A stretch of 64,000 bases of DNA from an uncultured Muribaculaceae bacterium (GCA_910589055.1 CAJURN010000007.1:1-64000); one strand, 5' to 3'. Shown: positions 41,760 to 51,230, numbered from the stretch's first letter. Translations and numbers: made by a program. Notes: a model not told the origin generated them from the sequence alone.

Positions 41760-42416
41760 TCAGAAATCATATCCGAGGGCTATTGCCACGATGTTGCGGT
41801 GTATGCGGACTTTCTTATCCTTGTTTCCGTACTGGGCCAAAGGGGTTATGCTCACGCCACCGCTGAGGCCGATGTGGTAGTGCTTGCGGAAGGTCATCGT
41901 AAGGCCTAATCCCCACTGGGCGTCAAATCTTTTCCAACCTTTCGAGAAGAGATTGTTGTTGAACGACGGCACCGGATCGGGAGTGCCTAAATTGGGCGAT
42001 ACGTGTTCGCGTGCCGACAGATTGATATTGAGCCATGGGCCGGTGTACACGCCTAAATCAAGGTTGTCAAGGAGGTTGAATGTGTATCCGAAATTCAAAG
42101 GTATTCTTATGCCTGACGTCCTGGCCGAGCCTTCGTAATAGTAGCCGTCTTCATGCAGAAGATTGTTGATTCCCATAGTGTTGAGGAAGTAGGATACACC
42201 CGGCTCGAAATAGAAATTGCGATACACGGGCAGGCGCACGATACCACCGACCGAGAAGCCCGACCCGGTGCTGAAAGAGTTGTCGCCTTTGCCGGGAGTG
42301 GTGATGTCCATGCTCACGCGCGCCCCGAACACGGGCTTGTATGATGATTGCGCCGATACTGATGTTATTGAGACGGCGCACAGAGCTGCTGCGGCTATTA
42401 TGTTTCTGAACGGCAT
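41760..42416 (-). CDS. Outer-membrane beta-barrel protein (small porin-like)
   Basis: A 218-residue protein beginning MPFRNIIAAAALCAVSI with a signal peptide ending near SVSA. Eight or so alternating beta-strands follow, typical of the OMP_b-brl_2 group (GFSVGGIVRLPVYRNFYFEP, IRIPLNFGYTFNLL, FDAQWGLGLTMTF), ending in an aromatic residue (GYDF) as outer-membrane barrels do. The start at 42416 is preferred over one at 42578 because the longer reading lacks a signal at its N-terminus and would cover the divergent promoter of the sensor kinase. Its role is unknown. Confidence 0.82.
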   Translation of the reverse strand: MPFRNIIAAAALCAVSITSVSAQSSYKPVFGARVSMDITTPGKGDNSFSTGSGFSVGGIVRLPVYRNFYFEPGVSYFLNTMGINNLLHEDGYYYEGSARTSGIRIPLNFGYTFNLLDNLDLGVYTGPWLNINLSAREHVSPNLGTPDPVPSFNNNLFSKGWKRFDAQWGLGLTMTFRKHYHIGLSGGVSITPLAQYGNKDKKVRIHRNIVAIALGYDF

Positions 42417-42514
42417 AGTGTTTTCCGGATTATGAATTTTATAAGTATAGAACGCTGTCCTCAGGATATTGGTTCTTGATTTGTCGGGAGAAAATTGGAT
42501 TTCGTCGATTTTAC

Positions 42515-42545
42515 TTTGCAAGAAAGAAGTAAATGTATAAATTTG
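42515..42545 (+). promoter_or_regulatory. Promoter of the LytS/LytTR two-component operon
   Basis: TTTG (42515-42518), 19 bases, TAAATTTG (42538-42545): a full consensus. The leader before the ATG at 42571 would be about 20 nt. Confidence 0.76.
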
Positions 42546-42570
42546 TAAAAAAGTCAATCTTACTCTATCC

Positions 42571-43683
42571 ATGGACACCAGGAATTCCGGTTCGTCAGAA
42601 CAGAGGCGTCACCTCGCAAGGTTTTTCGCCCATTTGATTGTTATCATGATGCTCTTCGTATTGCCGGAGGTAATGATGACAATTTCGATGCCTCACCGCC
42701 GCGTGGGCTCATGCTTCCCTGCTTTTTATCTGAAGACTGGGGTGTACATCGCTTTGTTCTACGTCAATTATTACTTCGTGATAGGCCGCACGCTCGCGCG
42801 GCGCGACGGAGTCAGAATCTGGGCGTTCCTGGGGTATAATCTCTTTTTGCTTGTGGCAGGATTGAGTCTGTGCTACGTGCTCAACCGGCTTAACTGGCCC
42901 GACGCCGGACGCCATGGCAAAGGTCCGGAACTTTCCGAGTGGCAGATTATTCTCAAGCAGGCTTCTTTCTATCTGCGCGATGCCGTGATGATGATTCTCA
43001 CAATCTCGCTTGCGGTGGCTTTACGGCTGTCCGACAAGTGGATATCTCTTGAAAGGCGCAGGCAGGAGGTGGTGTCGGCCCGGAAAGAGACCGAACTTCA
43101 GCAATTGAAGAGCCAGCTCAATCCGCACTTCCTTTTCAACACGCTCAACTCCATTTATGTCCTGATAGATATATCTCCCGAAGACGCCCGGCGAGCCGTG
43201 CATGAGCTTTCGGGCATGATGCGGTATATGCTTTATGAGAATCCAGAATCGGTTGCCCTGCGGCAGGAAGTGGATTTTGTTGAGAATTATATTTCGCTGA
43301 TGAAAATCCGTCTTGGAGATAACGCCGTAAAAACAGACATATCAGCCGGAGATTATGCTGAAGCCCAGGTGCCACCGCTGCTTTTTGTGGCCTTGATTGA
43401 AAATGCGTTCAAGTATGGCAATACCGGCAATCCCGACGAGCCTATCGAAATTTCCATCAAGGCAGCCGACGGTATGGTGACGTGCACCACCTTCAATCAC
43501 TTCATCCCAAAAGAGGATAAGGACGGTCAGGCACAAGGCGCCGGCAATACCGGAGGGATAGGAATAATCAATCTCAGGCGCAGGCTGCAGTTGCTTTATA
43601 ACTCTTCGGCGTCGCTGACTACAACCGTCCTTGGCAATACGTTCTCCACTTGTCTCCAAATTCCATTGAAATCAAATGACTGA
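42571..43683 (+). CDS. LytS/YpdA-family sensor histidine kinase
   Basis: A 370-residue membrane kinase. Four hydrophobic segments lie at about 20-150 (LIVIMMLFVLPEVMMTI, GVYIALFYVNYYFVIG, FLGYNLFLLVAGLSLCYVL, AVMMILTISLAVAL). A short coiled-coil follows, then the His_kinase domain with phosphorylated His186 in SQLNPHFLFNTLNS and the N-box LIENAFKYG. No separate sensor domain is present, so the membrane part probably senses the signal. The stop overlaps the response-regulator start by 8 bases. Family members in Bacteroidota respond to envelope or metabolic cues; the signal here is unknown. Confidence 0.9.
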   Translation: MDTRNSGSSEQRRHLARFFAHLIVIMMLFVLPEVMMTISMPHRRVGSCFPAFYLKTGVYIALFYVNYYFVIGRTLARRDGVRIWAFLGYNLFLLVAGLSLCYVLNRLNWPDAGRHGKGPELSEWQIILKQASFYLRDAVMMILTISLAVALRLSDKWISLERRRQEVVSARKETELQQLKSQLNPHFLFNTLNSIYVLIDISPEDARRAVHELSGMMRYMLYENPESVALRQEVDFVENYISLMKIRLGDNAVKTDISAGDYAEAQVPPLLFVALIENAFKYGNTGNPDEPIEISIKAADGMVTCTTFNHFIPKEDKDGQAQGAGNTGGIGIINLRRRLQLLYNSSASLTTTVLGNTFSTCLQIPLKSND

Positions 43684-44443
43684 TCTCCCGACCAACGACG
43701 TTTCTTACCGCAATGATTTCTCGCTCCGCTGTATAGTGGTGGATGATGAACCCCTTGCCGGAAAACTCATAGCTTCATATATCGACCGTACTCCATTTCT
43801 TGAAAAGAAAGCGGTGTTCACTTCTTCGACCGAGGTGCAGGCATTTTTGGCAGGCAATGAAGTCGACCTTATTTTCCTTGATATACATATGCCGCGCATG
43901 TCGGGGATGGAACTTGCACGGCTCGTGCCGTCGTCGACCAAAATAGTTTTCGTGACCGCGTATGCCGACTATGCCCTGGAGGGTTTTGAGGTGAACGCGC
44001 TCGACTATCTGCTAAAACCGGTGAGCTACGAGGAGTTCATGCGCGCCGCCAACCGTGCTTACGATGAAGCTGCCGAAAGAAGAAAGGCTCAGATGTTCCG
44101 ACGCGTCGAAACCAACGCTCCGGAATATCTTATTGTCAAGAGCGAGTATCGCCTGATGCGTATTCCGGTGGAGGAAATCGAATTTGTGGAGGGGCTGAAG
44201 GATTATGTCAAGATTTATGTCAAGGACAACCGTGCTCCCATACTCACGCTCATGAGCATGAAAGCTGTCGAGCAGATGCTGCCAGACAGCCGTTTTATGC
44301 GTGTTCACCGGTCGTTTATCGTGAATATGGCGAGTGTGCGCACTATCGAGCGCAACCGCATTGTTCTTGGCGACCAATATGTCCCCGTTTCCGACAGCTA
44401 CCGCAAGCAATTCTTCGAAGCCATCGGCCTTGGCGGCTTTTAA
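43676..44443 (+). CDS. LytTR-family response regulator
   Basis: A 255-residue regulator. The receiver domain has CIVVDDEPLAGKL, the phosphoacceptor Asp69 in LIFLDIHMPRMSG and FVTAYADYALEGFEVNALDY. The C-terminal LytTR DNA-binding domain runs from EYLIVKSEYRLMRIP through FVEGLKDYVKIYV to MRVHRSFIVN. It is the partner of the overlapping kinase. It ends 8 bases before the convergent lpd gene, with no terminator between them, so the two transcripts probably overlap. Confidence 0.92.
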   Translation: MTDLPTNDVSYRNDFSLRCIVVDDEPLAGKLIASYIDRTPFLEKKAVFTSSTEVQAFLAGNEVDLIFLDIHMPRMSGMELARLVPSSTKIVFVTAYADYALEGFEVNALDYLLKPVSYEEFMRAANRAYDEAAERRKAQMFRRVETNAPEYLIVKSEYRLMRIPVEEIEFVEGLKDYVKIYVKDNRAPILTLMSMKAVEQMLPDSRFMRVHRSFIVNMASVRTIERNRIVLGDQYVPVSDSYRKQFFEAIGLGGF

Positions 44444-44451
44444 GATAAATC

Positions 44452-45762
44452 CTATACTTTGTACAGTTCGGACAATGTCGGGTGGGCGTGGATGAGCTTG
44501 CGGCTTAGGGTGTCGATGTCCAATGAGGCTATCATGGCTGCTGCGGCTTCGGAAATGAGGTTTCCGGCGTGTGCGCCTATGATGTGGCAACCGAGAATTT
44601 TTCCGGAATCCTTTTCACATATCAGTTTCAGGAATCCTTCGTCTTCTCCTGCGCTTAAAGCCTTGCCGTTGGAGGCGTAGAGCGACTTGTACACGACGTA
44701 GTCCGTGCCGGTTTCCTTACACTGTTCCTCAGTGAGTCCTACTGCGGCACATTCCGGGTCGGTGAAAACCACGGATGGCATGATGGAGAGATTCACTTCA
44801 TGTCCCAAGGCCACTTCGGCCTGAGCCGCGGCTGCATGGGCGAGCAGGCAAAGCCCGTTGACATCGCCTGCGGCATAAATGCCTTCGGCACTTGTCTGCA
44901 TTGTCGTTGGGTCAACCTTGATAAAACCGCGTTTGTCGAGTTCTATTCCGGCCTCGGCACATCCCTGCGGCACTACCGGCGAGCGTCCTACCGCCATAAG
45001 TACGAGGTCGGTGTCGATGCTCTCGCTGCCTTTGCGTCCGGAATAATTCACTTTGAGTCCTTCGGCGACGGATTCGACGGCGGCTCCGGTTATGAAGCTG
45101 ATTCCGCGGCGAGACATATACGATTTCAGACGTTTTGAAATCTCCCGGTCGAAATTCGGCAGGATTTCCTTGCAGTATTCAATCACAATTACCTCTGTGC
45201 CGAAGGAGGCCATTACTGTGGCAAACTCCAACCCGATAACACCCCCTCCAATCACGACTGCCCGCTTGGGCAATTCCTTGAGCTTGAGGAAGGCGTCGCT
45301 GTCGGTTGTAAGTTCGGCTCCGGGAATGTTGAGACGCGTCGGGCGCGAGCCGGTGGCAATAAGGATTACGGGAGCGGTATAGGCCTTCCCTGCGGCCTCA
45401 ATTGTCCTGTCGGGGAGAATTCGGGCTTCGGCATGCACTGTCTCCACATTGGAAAGAAGTGTTTCCACACCTGAGCGCAAGGTCGCGGCCACTTCTTGCG
45501 CACGGCTCTGTACGGCGGCATAGTCGGGGCAACAGGAAGCGACGTTTATTCCGAACCGTCCGGCATCCTGCACCGTGCGATATGCGGCAGCGGACGCCAG
45601 CAGGCTCTTGGTGGGGATGCACCCGCGGTTAAGGCATGTTCCGCCGGGAAGGTCTTTTTCAAAAAGAATCACCTTCTTCCCTGCGGCAGCCTCCCGGGCG
45701 GCGATTTCATAACCGCCCGGGCCGGCTCCTAAAATCAGTATGTCGGCTGAAGTTGTTTCCAT
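44452..45762 (-). CDS. lpdA: Dihydrolipoyl dehydrogenase (L-protein)
   Basis: A 436-residue FAD/NAD flavoprotein that reoxidises dihydrolipoyl-GcvH. The FAD loop is GAGPGGYEIAAREA and the redox disulfide is CLNRGC in PGGTCLNRGCIPTKSLL. Other signatures are VIGGGVIGLEFATVMASFG (NAD-binding), YAAGDVNG and HIIGAHAGNLISE near the end, with the active-site His-Glu pair in HAHPTLSE. It is last in the glycine cleavage operon and its start lies 28 bases inside gcvPB. It could also serve an oxo-acid dehydrogenase elsewhere. Confidence 0.94.
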   Translation of the reverse strand: METTSADILILGAGPGGYEIAAREAAAGKKVILFEKDLPGGTCLNRGCIPTKSLLASAAAYRTVQDAGRFGINVASCCPDYAAVQSRAQEVAATLRSGVETLLSNVETVHAEARILPDRTIEAAGKAYTAPVILIATGSRPTRLNIPGAELTTDSDAFLKLKELPKRAVVIGGGVIGLEFATVMASFGTEVIVIEYCKEILPNFDREISKRLKSYMSRRGISFITGAAVESVAEGLKVNYSGRKGSESIDTDLVLMAVGRSPVVPQGCAEAGIELDKRGFIKVDPTTMQTSAEGIYAAGDVNGLCLLAHAAAAQAEVALGHEVNLSIMPSVVFTDPECAAVGLTEEQCKETGTDYVVYKSLYASNGKALSAGEDEGFLKLICEKDSGKILGCHIIGAHAGNLISEAAAAMIASLDIDTLSRKLIHAHPTLSELYKV

Positions 45763-47201
45763 GTCGTGAGGGGATGTAGTGCGGCTTCGTTTTCGTCGGG
45801 ATGTCGCATCGGGGTGGAGTGAGGGGCTTCCTTAACCTTATCAGGACATTCCGCGGCCTCGCGTGCAATCTCACGCATCACGGCAATGAAGCTGTCGAGA
45901 GTTTCCTTTGATTCCGTTTCCGTAGGCTCTATCATGAGCGATTCGTGGAAGAGCAGCGGGAAATAAATGGTCGGGGCATGGAAGCCGAAATCAAGCAGAC
46001 GTTTGGCAACGTGCATGGTCGTTACGCCGGTGCTTTTGTCGGCAAGTCCGTCAAAGACAAATTCATGTTTGCACGGGCCGGGAATCGGCAGTTTGTAGAG
46101 GTCGCACAGGCCGTACATTATGTAATTGGCGTTGAGTGTCGCGAGCGGCCCCACGTGTTTGATATTTTCCTCGCCGAGCGACAGGATATAGGTCAGTGCC
46201 TTGATGAACACGGTATAGTTTCCGAGCCAGGAGCTTACGCGGCCAAGGGATTTCTCTCCCTTTCCCACGTGGAAAACGCCCGATTCGTCGCGGAAAACAC
46301 GCGGCGATGGCAGATACTTTTCAAGTCCGGCGCGCACGCCGACGGGTCCGGCTCCGGGGCCGCCCCCTCCGTGCGGAGTGGAAAATGTCTTGTGGAGATT
46401 GATGTGCATCACGTCAAAGCCCATATCACCGGGGCGTGCCACACCAAGCATGGGGTTGAGGTTCGCTCCGTCATAATAGAGCAGGGCGCCTGCGGCATGT
46501 ACGAGTTCGGCAATTCGTGGAATATCTTTCTCGAACATTCCCACAGTGTTGGGGTTCGTCATCATCACGGCGGCCACGGTTTCGTCGAGTTTTGAGGCGA
46601 GGTCATCCGTATCGACAGTTCCGTCGGGCCGACTCTTCACCTCGACAATCTCGTAGCCCGCGATTGCAGCACTCGCGGGGTTCGTTCCGTGAGCCGAGTC
46701 GGGTACGATTACCTTGCGGCGCGCAACGTCGTTGCGGTCGGCGTGGTAGGCGCGTATCACCATAAGTCCGGTAAGCTCGCCGTGTGCTCCGGCATAGGGA
46801 TTGAGAGTGAATTCCGCCATTCCTCCGATTCTCGACAGATACGTCTGGAGCGTATAATAAGTTTCCAACGCACCTTGCACGGTCCATTCCGGCTGTGCAG
46901 GATGCAGGTCGGCCACTCCGGCCAGTCCGACAGCCTTTTCCGAGGTCTTGGGATTATATTTCATCGTGCACGACCCGAGGGGATAGAATCCTGTGTCGAC
47001 TCCGAAATTATTGTTGCTGCTGTTGGTGTAATGGCGCACTACCGTAGGCTCGTCGACCTCGGGAAGCTCCGGTTTCACTTCTCTTTGCAGATGCCGGGGC
47101 ATTTCCGTGGATGTGCCGTAGTCGTATGCAGGCAGGCTGTAACCCTTCCGGCCCGGACGGCTGTGCTCAAAAATAAGTTTGGAATAAAGTTCTTTATTCA
47201 T
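45735..47201 (-). CDS. gcvPB: Glycine dehydrogenase (decarboxylating) subunit 2
   Basis: A 488-residue PLP enzyme, the catalytic half of split P-protein. PLP lysine lies in VMHINLHKTFSTPHGGGGPG. Other signatures are YNPKTSEKAVGLAG, SAHGTNPASAAIAGY and YYDGANLNPMLGVARPGD. With subunit 1 it decarboxylates glycine and passes the aminomethyl group to lipoyl-GcvH. The ATG at 47201 (MNKELYSKLIFEHS) is chosen; it lies 10 bases after the gcvPA stop, whereas a start at 47228 would overlap. The split into PA and PB is usual in some Bacteroidota and Firmicutes. Confidence 0.94.
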   Translation of the reverse strand: MNKELYSKLIFEHSRPGRKGYSLPAYDYGTSTEMPRHLQREVKPELPEVDEPTVVRHYTNSSNNNFGVDTGFYPLGSCTMKYNPKTSEKAVGLAGVADLHPAQPEWTVQGALETYYTLQTYLSRIGGMAEFTLNPYAGAHGELTGLMVIRAYHADRNDVARRKVIVPDSAHGTNPASAAIAGYEIVEVKSRPDGTVDTDDLASKLDETVAAVMMTNPNTVGMFEKDIPRIAELVHAAGALLYYDGANLNPMLGVARPGDMGFDVMHINLHKTFSTPHGGGGPGAGPVGVRAGLEKYLPSPRVFRDESGVFHVGKGEKSLGRVSSWLGNYTVFIKALTYILSLGEENIKHVGPLATLNANYIMYGLCDLYKLPIPGPCKHEFVFDGLADKSTGVTTMHVAKRLLDFGFHAPTIYFPLLFHESLMIEPTETESKETLDSFIAVMREIAREAAECPDKVKEAPHSTPMRHPDENEAALHPLTTWKQLQPTY

Positions 47202-47211
47202 GTTCGGGCAA

Positions 47212-48546
47212 TTAAAGGGATTCAACAATTCTTACATAACGTTCTATATCGTCGGGCGAGCACATTTCGGTGGCGGCCACGATAATCTCTGAATCGGTGT
47301 GCTTCACTCCGGCAAGAATCCCGTGACGTGCGGCCTCTTCGATAAGGGCGTCGGCTGTCAGCGGTTCGGCAAGAGCCAATATGGTTTCGTTGAGGTAAGC
47401 CTTTTCCGGATATTTTAGCGACACTTTTCCTGTGGCACACAGTTTTTCGACAAGCGAATGAGCCGCGTCGGCGCTCAGACGGTTCACCTCACGCAGCCCG
47501 TCGTAGCCCATGAGCGAGAGATATGCGGCGGCGTGCAGGGTCATTATGCCCTGGTTGGAGCATATGTTTGAGGTGGCCTTATGCCGGCGGATATGCTGCT
47601 CGCGGGCCTGGAGGGTAAGCACAAATACGCGCTTGCCGTCGGCATCGGTTGTCGCACCTACTATTCGGCCGGGCATCTTGCGCATTAGAGCCTTGGTGGT
47701 GCACAGATAGCCGAGTCCCGGACCTCCGTAATTCATGGGGATGCCAAGCGACTGGGCTTCTCCGCAGGCAATATCGGCGCCCCATTCGCCGGGGCTTTTC
47801 AGCACCGCCAGCGCCGAGGCGTGGGTATTGACAATGAGCATGGCTTTTTGAGCATGGATAATGTCGGCCCATCCCGTGAGGTCTTCAAGCAGACCGTAGT
47901 AGTTCGGGGTGGCTACAATCACAGCGGCCACATCCCCGGCTCCGAGCATTTCTGAAAGGGCGGCGCGGTCGGTCAATCCCTCATGTTCAGGAATGGTTTC
48001 GAGAATGATTCCAAGCCCGCACGCGTAAGTTTCGAGCACCTGCGCGAGCGCCGGATTAAGAGTGGCTGAGATAAGGACGCGTTTCTTTCGCTTAGCCGAT
48101 GCCACGGCCATCATCATTGCTTCGGCAGTGGCTGTCAGGCCGTCGTACATGGAGGCGTTGCATACGTCCATTCCGCACAGCTCCGCCATCATCGACTGAT
48201 ATTCAAAAATATACTGGAGCGTACCCTGTGATATTTCAGGCTGATAGGGAGTGTAGGCGGTCAGGAATTCCGAACGCGAAAGTATCGACTCCACCGCTGC
48301 GGGACAGTAGTGGCGGTAGAATCCGCATCCGGCGAAGCATGTCAGCTCGCGGTTGCGGGATGCGCTTTCTTTCCAGAAACGGGTCAGTTCGGCCTCGCTC
48401 ATTTCCTTGGGCAGGCCGTAATTCTCTTTCAGCCGCAGGCTTGCCGGGACGTCGGAATAGAGGTCGTCGAGCGTCGCGGCTCCGCATGCGGCCAGCATGG
48501 CGGAAATATCTTCCGGCGTATGCGGTAAAAATCGGTGGTATGCCAT
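47212..48546 (-). CDS. gcvPA: Glycine dehydrogenase (decarboxylating) subunit 1
   Basis: A 444-residue N-terminal half of glycine dehydrogenase. Signatures are MAYHRFLPHTPEDISAML, FAGCGFYRHYCPAAVESILS, FLTAYTPYQPEISQGTLQ, MYDGLTATAEAMMMA and GGPGLGYLCTTKALMRKMPG. It forms the heterotetramer with GcvPB. Gaps are 15 bases to gcvH upstream and 10 to gcvPB downstream, so equal expression is expected. Confidence 0.94.
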   Translation of the reverse strand: MAYHRFLPHTPEDISAMLAACGAATLDDLYSDVPASLRLKENYGLPKEMSEAELTRFWKESASRNRELTCFAGCGFYRHYCPAAVESILSRSEFLTAYTPYQPEISQGTLQYIFEYQSMMAELCGMDVCNASMYDGLTATAEAMMMAVASAKRKKRVLISATLNPALAQVLETYACGLGIILETIPEHEGLTDRAALSEMLGAGDVAAVIVATPNYYGLLEDLTGWADIIHAQKAMLIVNTHASALAVLKSPGEWGADIACGEAQSLGIPMNYGGPGLGYLCTTKALMRKMPGRIVGATTDADGKRVFVLTLQAREQHIRRHKATSNICSNQGIMTLHAAAYLSLMGYDGLREVNRLSADAAHSLVEKLCATGKVSLKYPEKAYLNETILALAEPLTADALIEEAARHGILAGVKHTDSEIIVAATEMCSPDDIERYVRIVESL

Positions 48547-48561
48547 GGCGTAAGAGTCTTG

Positions 48562-48933
48562 TCAATGACCTTCTTCGGCACAGAAATCAGCGTAGGCCTG
48601 TTCGTTGAGCAGGCGGTCGAGTTCGGCAGGATTGGCGATGCTGACCTTGATAATCCATGTTGCCATGGGGTCTTTATTGATAAGCGTGGGGTCGTCGGCG
48701 AGTTCCTCGTTCACTTCGAGAACTTCTCCCGTGACGGGTGAGAACAGGTCGGAAGCGGCCTTGCGGCTCTCGATTGCGCCGAATTCTTCTCCGGCAACAA
48801 CTTCGTCGCCTTCTTCGGGCATATCTACGTATGTGACAACGCCAAGCTGTTTTGCTGCAAATTCAGAGATACCGATGTAGCCTGTGTTGCCGTCAACTTT
48901 GATGTATTCGTGGGAAGGAAGATAGAGTGTCAT
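48562..48933 (-). CDS. gcvH: Glycine cleavage system H protein
   Basis: A 123-residue lipoyl carrier. The lipoylated lysine lies in AIESRKAASDLFSPVTGEV, where Arg replaces the more common Val before the Lys. It shuttles the aminomethyl group between P-, T- and L-proteins. The ATG at 48933 (MTLYLPSHEYIKVDG) is chosen; a reading from 49011 would add a low-complexity leader not seen in the family and would overlap gcvT. The operon also carries lplA, which can attach the lipoate. Confidence 0.94.
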   Translation of the reverse strand: MTLYLPSHEYIKVDGNTGYIGISEFAAKQLGVVTYVDMPEEGDEVVAGEEFGAIESRKAASDLFSPVTGEVLEVNEELADDPTLINKDPMATWIIKVSIANPAELDRLLNEQAYADFCAEEGH

Positions 48934-48961
48934 GTCTGTAATGGTATTAGAGTTTGTTATT

Positions 48962-50062
48962 TTATTTTTTGTAATTGGGGGTGTAAAATCTTTTCTTGAC
49001 AACTTTTGCAAGGGCTGTCTTGCGGCGAATCTTAACTTGCAGCGGAGTGCCTTGAGCGGAGTAGCGTGCGTCGATGAGCGCCATCGCGAGGTTCTTGCCG
49101 AGTGTGAGCGAGTTGTAACCCGTTGTGATTTCGCCTATTGTGTTTCCGTCCATGTCGAGGACTTCAAAACCGTGGCGAGCCGTTCCGGGGAAGTCGAGTT
49201 CGAGACCGACCACTTTCTTTGTCACGCCTTCTTCTTTCTGCTTGCGGAGCGCGTCGCGTCCGAGGAACTGTTCTTTATCGAGCTTCACGAACATTCCGAG
49301 ACCTGATTCGAGAGGTGTTATTTCGGCGGTGAGTTCGTCGCCGTAGAGCGGCAGCCCGGCTTCGAAGCGGAGGGTATCGCGGCATCCGAGTCCGCAGGGA
49401 GCCACTTCGGCATCCATGAGCTTGTCCCACAGGCGGCATGTCATATCCTGCGAGGCGTATATTTCGAAGCCGTCTTCTCCGGTGTAGCCAGTGCGGCTCA
49501 CGATGATTTCCTCACCGTCCATGTCGATTTTTCGGAAGGTATAGAATGTGAGGTCTTTGGCTTCGATTCCGAGAACCTCGCGGAGAATCCGCTCGCTTTC
49601 GGGACCTTGCACGGCAAGTTCGCCGTAGCGCTCGCAGAGGTCGGTCACGGTAACGTCGAAGTCCTTGCTGTGCAAAAGAATCCAGTCGAGATCTTTTGCG
49701 ATGTTGGATGCGTTGATGACGAGAAAGTAGCTTGTGGATGAGTTTTTATAGACGAGCAGGTCGTCGACCGTGCCTCCGTTGTCGTAGAGCATCATGCCGT
49801 AGAGAATCTGCCCCGGGGCAATTGCCGTGACGTCGTTGGAGAAAATATAGTTGACGAATTTTTCGGCTTCGGGGCCTTCAATGAGCACCTCGCCCATGTG
49901 GGACACATCGAACACCCCGGTTGAGGTGCGCACGGCTGAATGTTCCGTGTCGAGTCCTGCATATTCAATTGGCATGTCGAAGCCTGCAAAGGGCGACATA
50001 TGTGCCCCCAGCGCCACGTGGCGGGAGTGCAGGCAGGTTTTTCTTACGTTTTCCGGTTCCAT
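48962..50062 (-). CDS. gcvT: Glycine cleavage system aminomethyltransferase (T-protein)
   Basis: A 366-residue folate enzyme that transfers the one-carbon unit from GcvH to tetrahydrofolate with release of ammonia. Signatures are LHSRHVALGAHMSPFAGFDM near the start, TGVFDVSHMGEVLIEGP, the folate-binding ISRTGYTGEDGFEIY-like segment (VSRTGYTGEDGFE) and a C-terminal barrel (RKKTALAKVVKK-like: RRKTALAKVVKKRFY). It lies 35 bases after lplA and 28 before gcvH. Confidence 0.94.
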   Translation of the reverse strand: MEPENVRKTCLHSRHVALGAHMSPFAGFDMPIEYAGLDTEHSAVRTSTGVFDVSHMGEVLIEGPEAEKFVNYIFSNDVTAIAPGQILYGMMLYDNGGTVDDLLVYKNSSTSYFLVINASNIAKDLDWILLHSKDFDVTVTDLCERYGELAVQGPESERILREVLGIEAKDLTFYTFRKIDMDGEEIIVSRTGYTGEDGFEIYASQDMTCRLWDKLMDAEVAPCGLGCRDTLRFEAGLPLYGDELTAEITPLESGLGMFVKLDKEQFLGRDALRKQKEEGVTKKVVGLELDFPGTARHGFEVLDMDGNTIGEITTGYNSLTLGKNLAMALIDARYSAQGTPLQVKIRRKTALAKVVKKRFYTPNYKK

Positions 50063-50097
50063 GGTAAACAGATATTATTTCGGTAGTTTTTGATGGT

Positions 50098-51102
50098 TCA
50101 GTTTCTTATCAGGCTGATTAATGTTTCGGCATCCAGACCCGGGATTATGTCCTCAGGTGAGATTTTTCTGATTCGCTCTTCAAGTTCAGTGCCATCGGGT
50201 GACGCACCTTCAAGACTACGGCATAGCGTGTCGGCGACATCGGATTTCATGAAAAAGTCGCCGGAGATTCTGATGCCTGACATGCGACCGGATGCGTCCC
50301 GGCTGTATTCAAGGCAAAATTCTCCCGCGCCGAGGATGATTGCATGCTTCCGCACATCTGACGCGGATTTTTGCTCCGGGTGTATTCTTAGAAATGAAGG
50401 GCGATAATATGAGGCTTCGATTTCCTCAACGGCCTTGACATCGTCGGGAGTAAGGGTGTATTCGCTGTCGGTGAGACGGGCGATGGTGTACCTTTCAAAT
50501 TCGCGGGGCGGAATATCCAGCCCTTCGCGGCAAAGGCTTGTCACACGCATTGGCACGGATTTCACACCTTTCGATTCGAGCTTTGCCCGCGACGGAGTGA
50601 GCGCTTTCGAGAGATATTCGGGATTGAAATCATAGAGCATCGTACCGTGGGCGATGCTACGTCCGGGAAGGTGGTAGAAGGCGTTGCCGGAGACTTTGCG
50701 GCCTCCGATGGTGATGTCGTTGCGTCCGGAAGCCTCGGCGTCAAGTCCGAGCGAGCGCAGTATGCCTGCAATCATGGAGGTATATGCCGCAAACACTTCT
50801 GTCACATTTTCAGAGGATGTGATGTAGGAGAACATGAAATTGTCGCGGTCGGCAAATACTGCCCCTCCGCCGCTACGCCTTCTCACAACGTCGATTCCGG
50901 CCCGTTGGCAATAATCGAGGTCTACCTCTTTGGCGATGTCCTGATTGCGACCGCATATCACGGTGGGGTCAACCTGCCACGAGAAGAAATAATCTCCGGC
51001 AGGCAGAGACTTTGCCGCCCATTCCTCCATGGCAAGAAAGAAGGGCAACCGGCGGTGTACTGCCGGCCATGTCAGTTCGTCGGGTAGGCGGAGATGTCGC
51101 AT
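50098..51102 (-). CDS. lplA: Lipoate-protein ligase A family protein
   Basis: A 334-residue enzyme attaching lipoate to carrier domains. The catalytic domain has VRRRSGGGAVFADRDNFMFS (lipoyl-AMP-binding RRxSGGG), KVSGNAFYHLPGRSIAHGTM and a C-terminal accessory domain of about 90 residues. As first gene of the glycine cleavage operon it most likely modifies GcvH encoded two genes downstream. The two-domain length suggests full LplA, using free lipoate and ATP, rather than a LipB octanoyltransferase. Confidence 0.92.
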   Translation of the reverse strand: MRHLRLPDELTWPAVHRRLPFFLAMEEWAAKSLPAGDYFFSWQVDPTVICGRNQDIAKEVDLDYCQRAGIDVVRRRSGGGAVFADRDNFMFSYITSSENVTEVFAAYTSMIAGILRSLGLDAEASGRNDITIGGRKVSGNAFYHLPGRSIAHGTMLYDFNPEYLSKALTPSRAKLESKGVKSVPMRVTSLCREGLDIPPREFERYTIARLTDSEYTLTPDDVKAVEEIEASYYRPSFLRIHPEQKSASDVRKHAIILGAGEFCLEYSRDASGRMSGIRISGDFFMKSDVADTLCRSLEGASPDGTELEERIRKISPEDIIPGLDAETLISLIRN

Positions 51103-51141
51103 GGCTTTGTTAAGATGATTTCACCCTCTAAAAATTCTGCC

Positions 51142-51172
51142 CAAATATAAGCAATATTATTCTTATTGCAAC
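51142..51172 (-). promoter_or_regulatory. Promoter of the lplA-gcv-lpd operon
   Basis: Minus-strand TATATTTG (51142-51149) with GTTG (51169-51172) 19 bases upstream. The leader of about 35 nt leaves no room for a glycine riboswitch. Confidence 0.5.
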
Positions 51173-51191
51173 TCTTCCTGCCCTATAACAT

Positions 51192-51230
51192 AAAAAACGG
51201 CCATGGAAACCTGTTTTTCCATGACCGTTT
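51192..51230 (-). terminator. Intrinsic terminator of rho
   Basis: An inverted repeat (51195-51209 against 51216-51230, one internal mismatch) forms a stem of about 15 bp with a 6-base loop. On the minus strand it ends in a run of T, 22-60 bases after the rho stop at 51252. It partly adjoins the gcv promoter. Confidence 0.85.
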
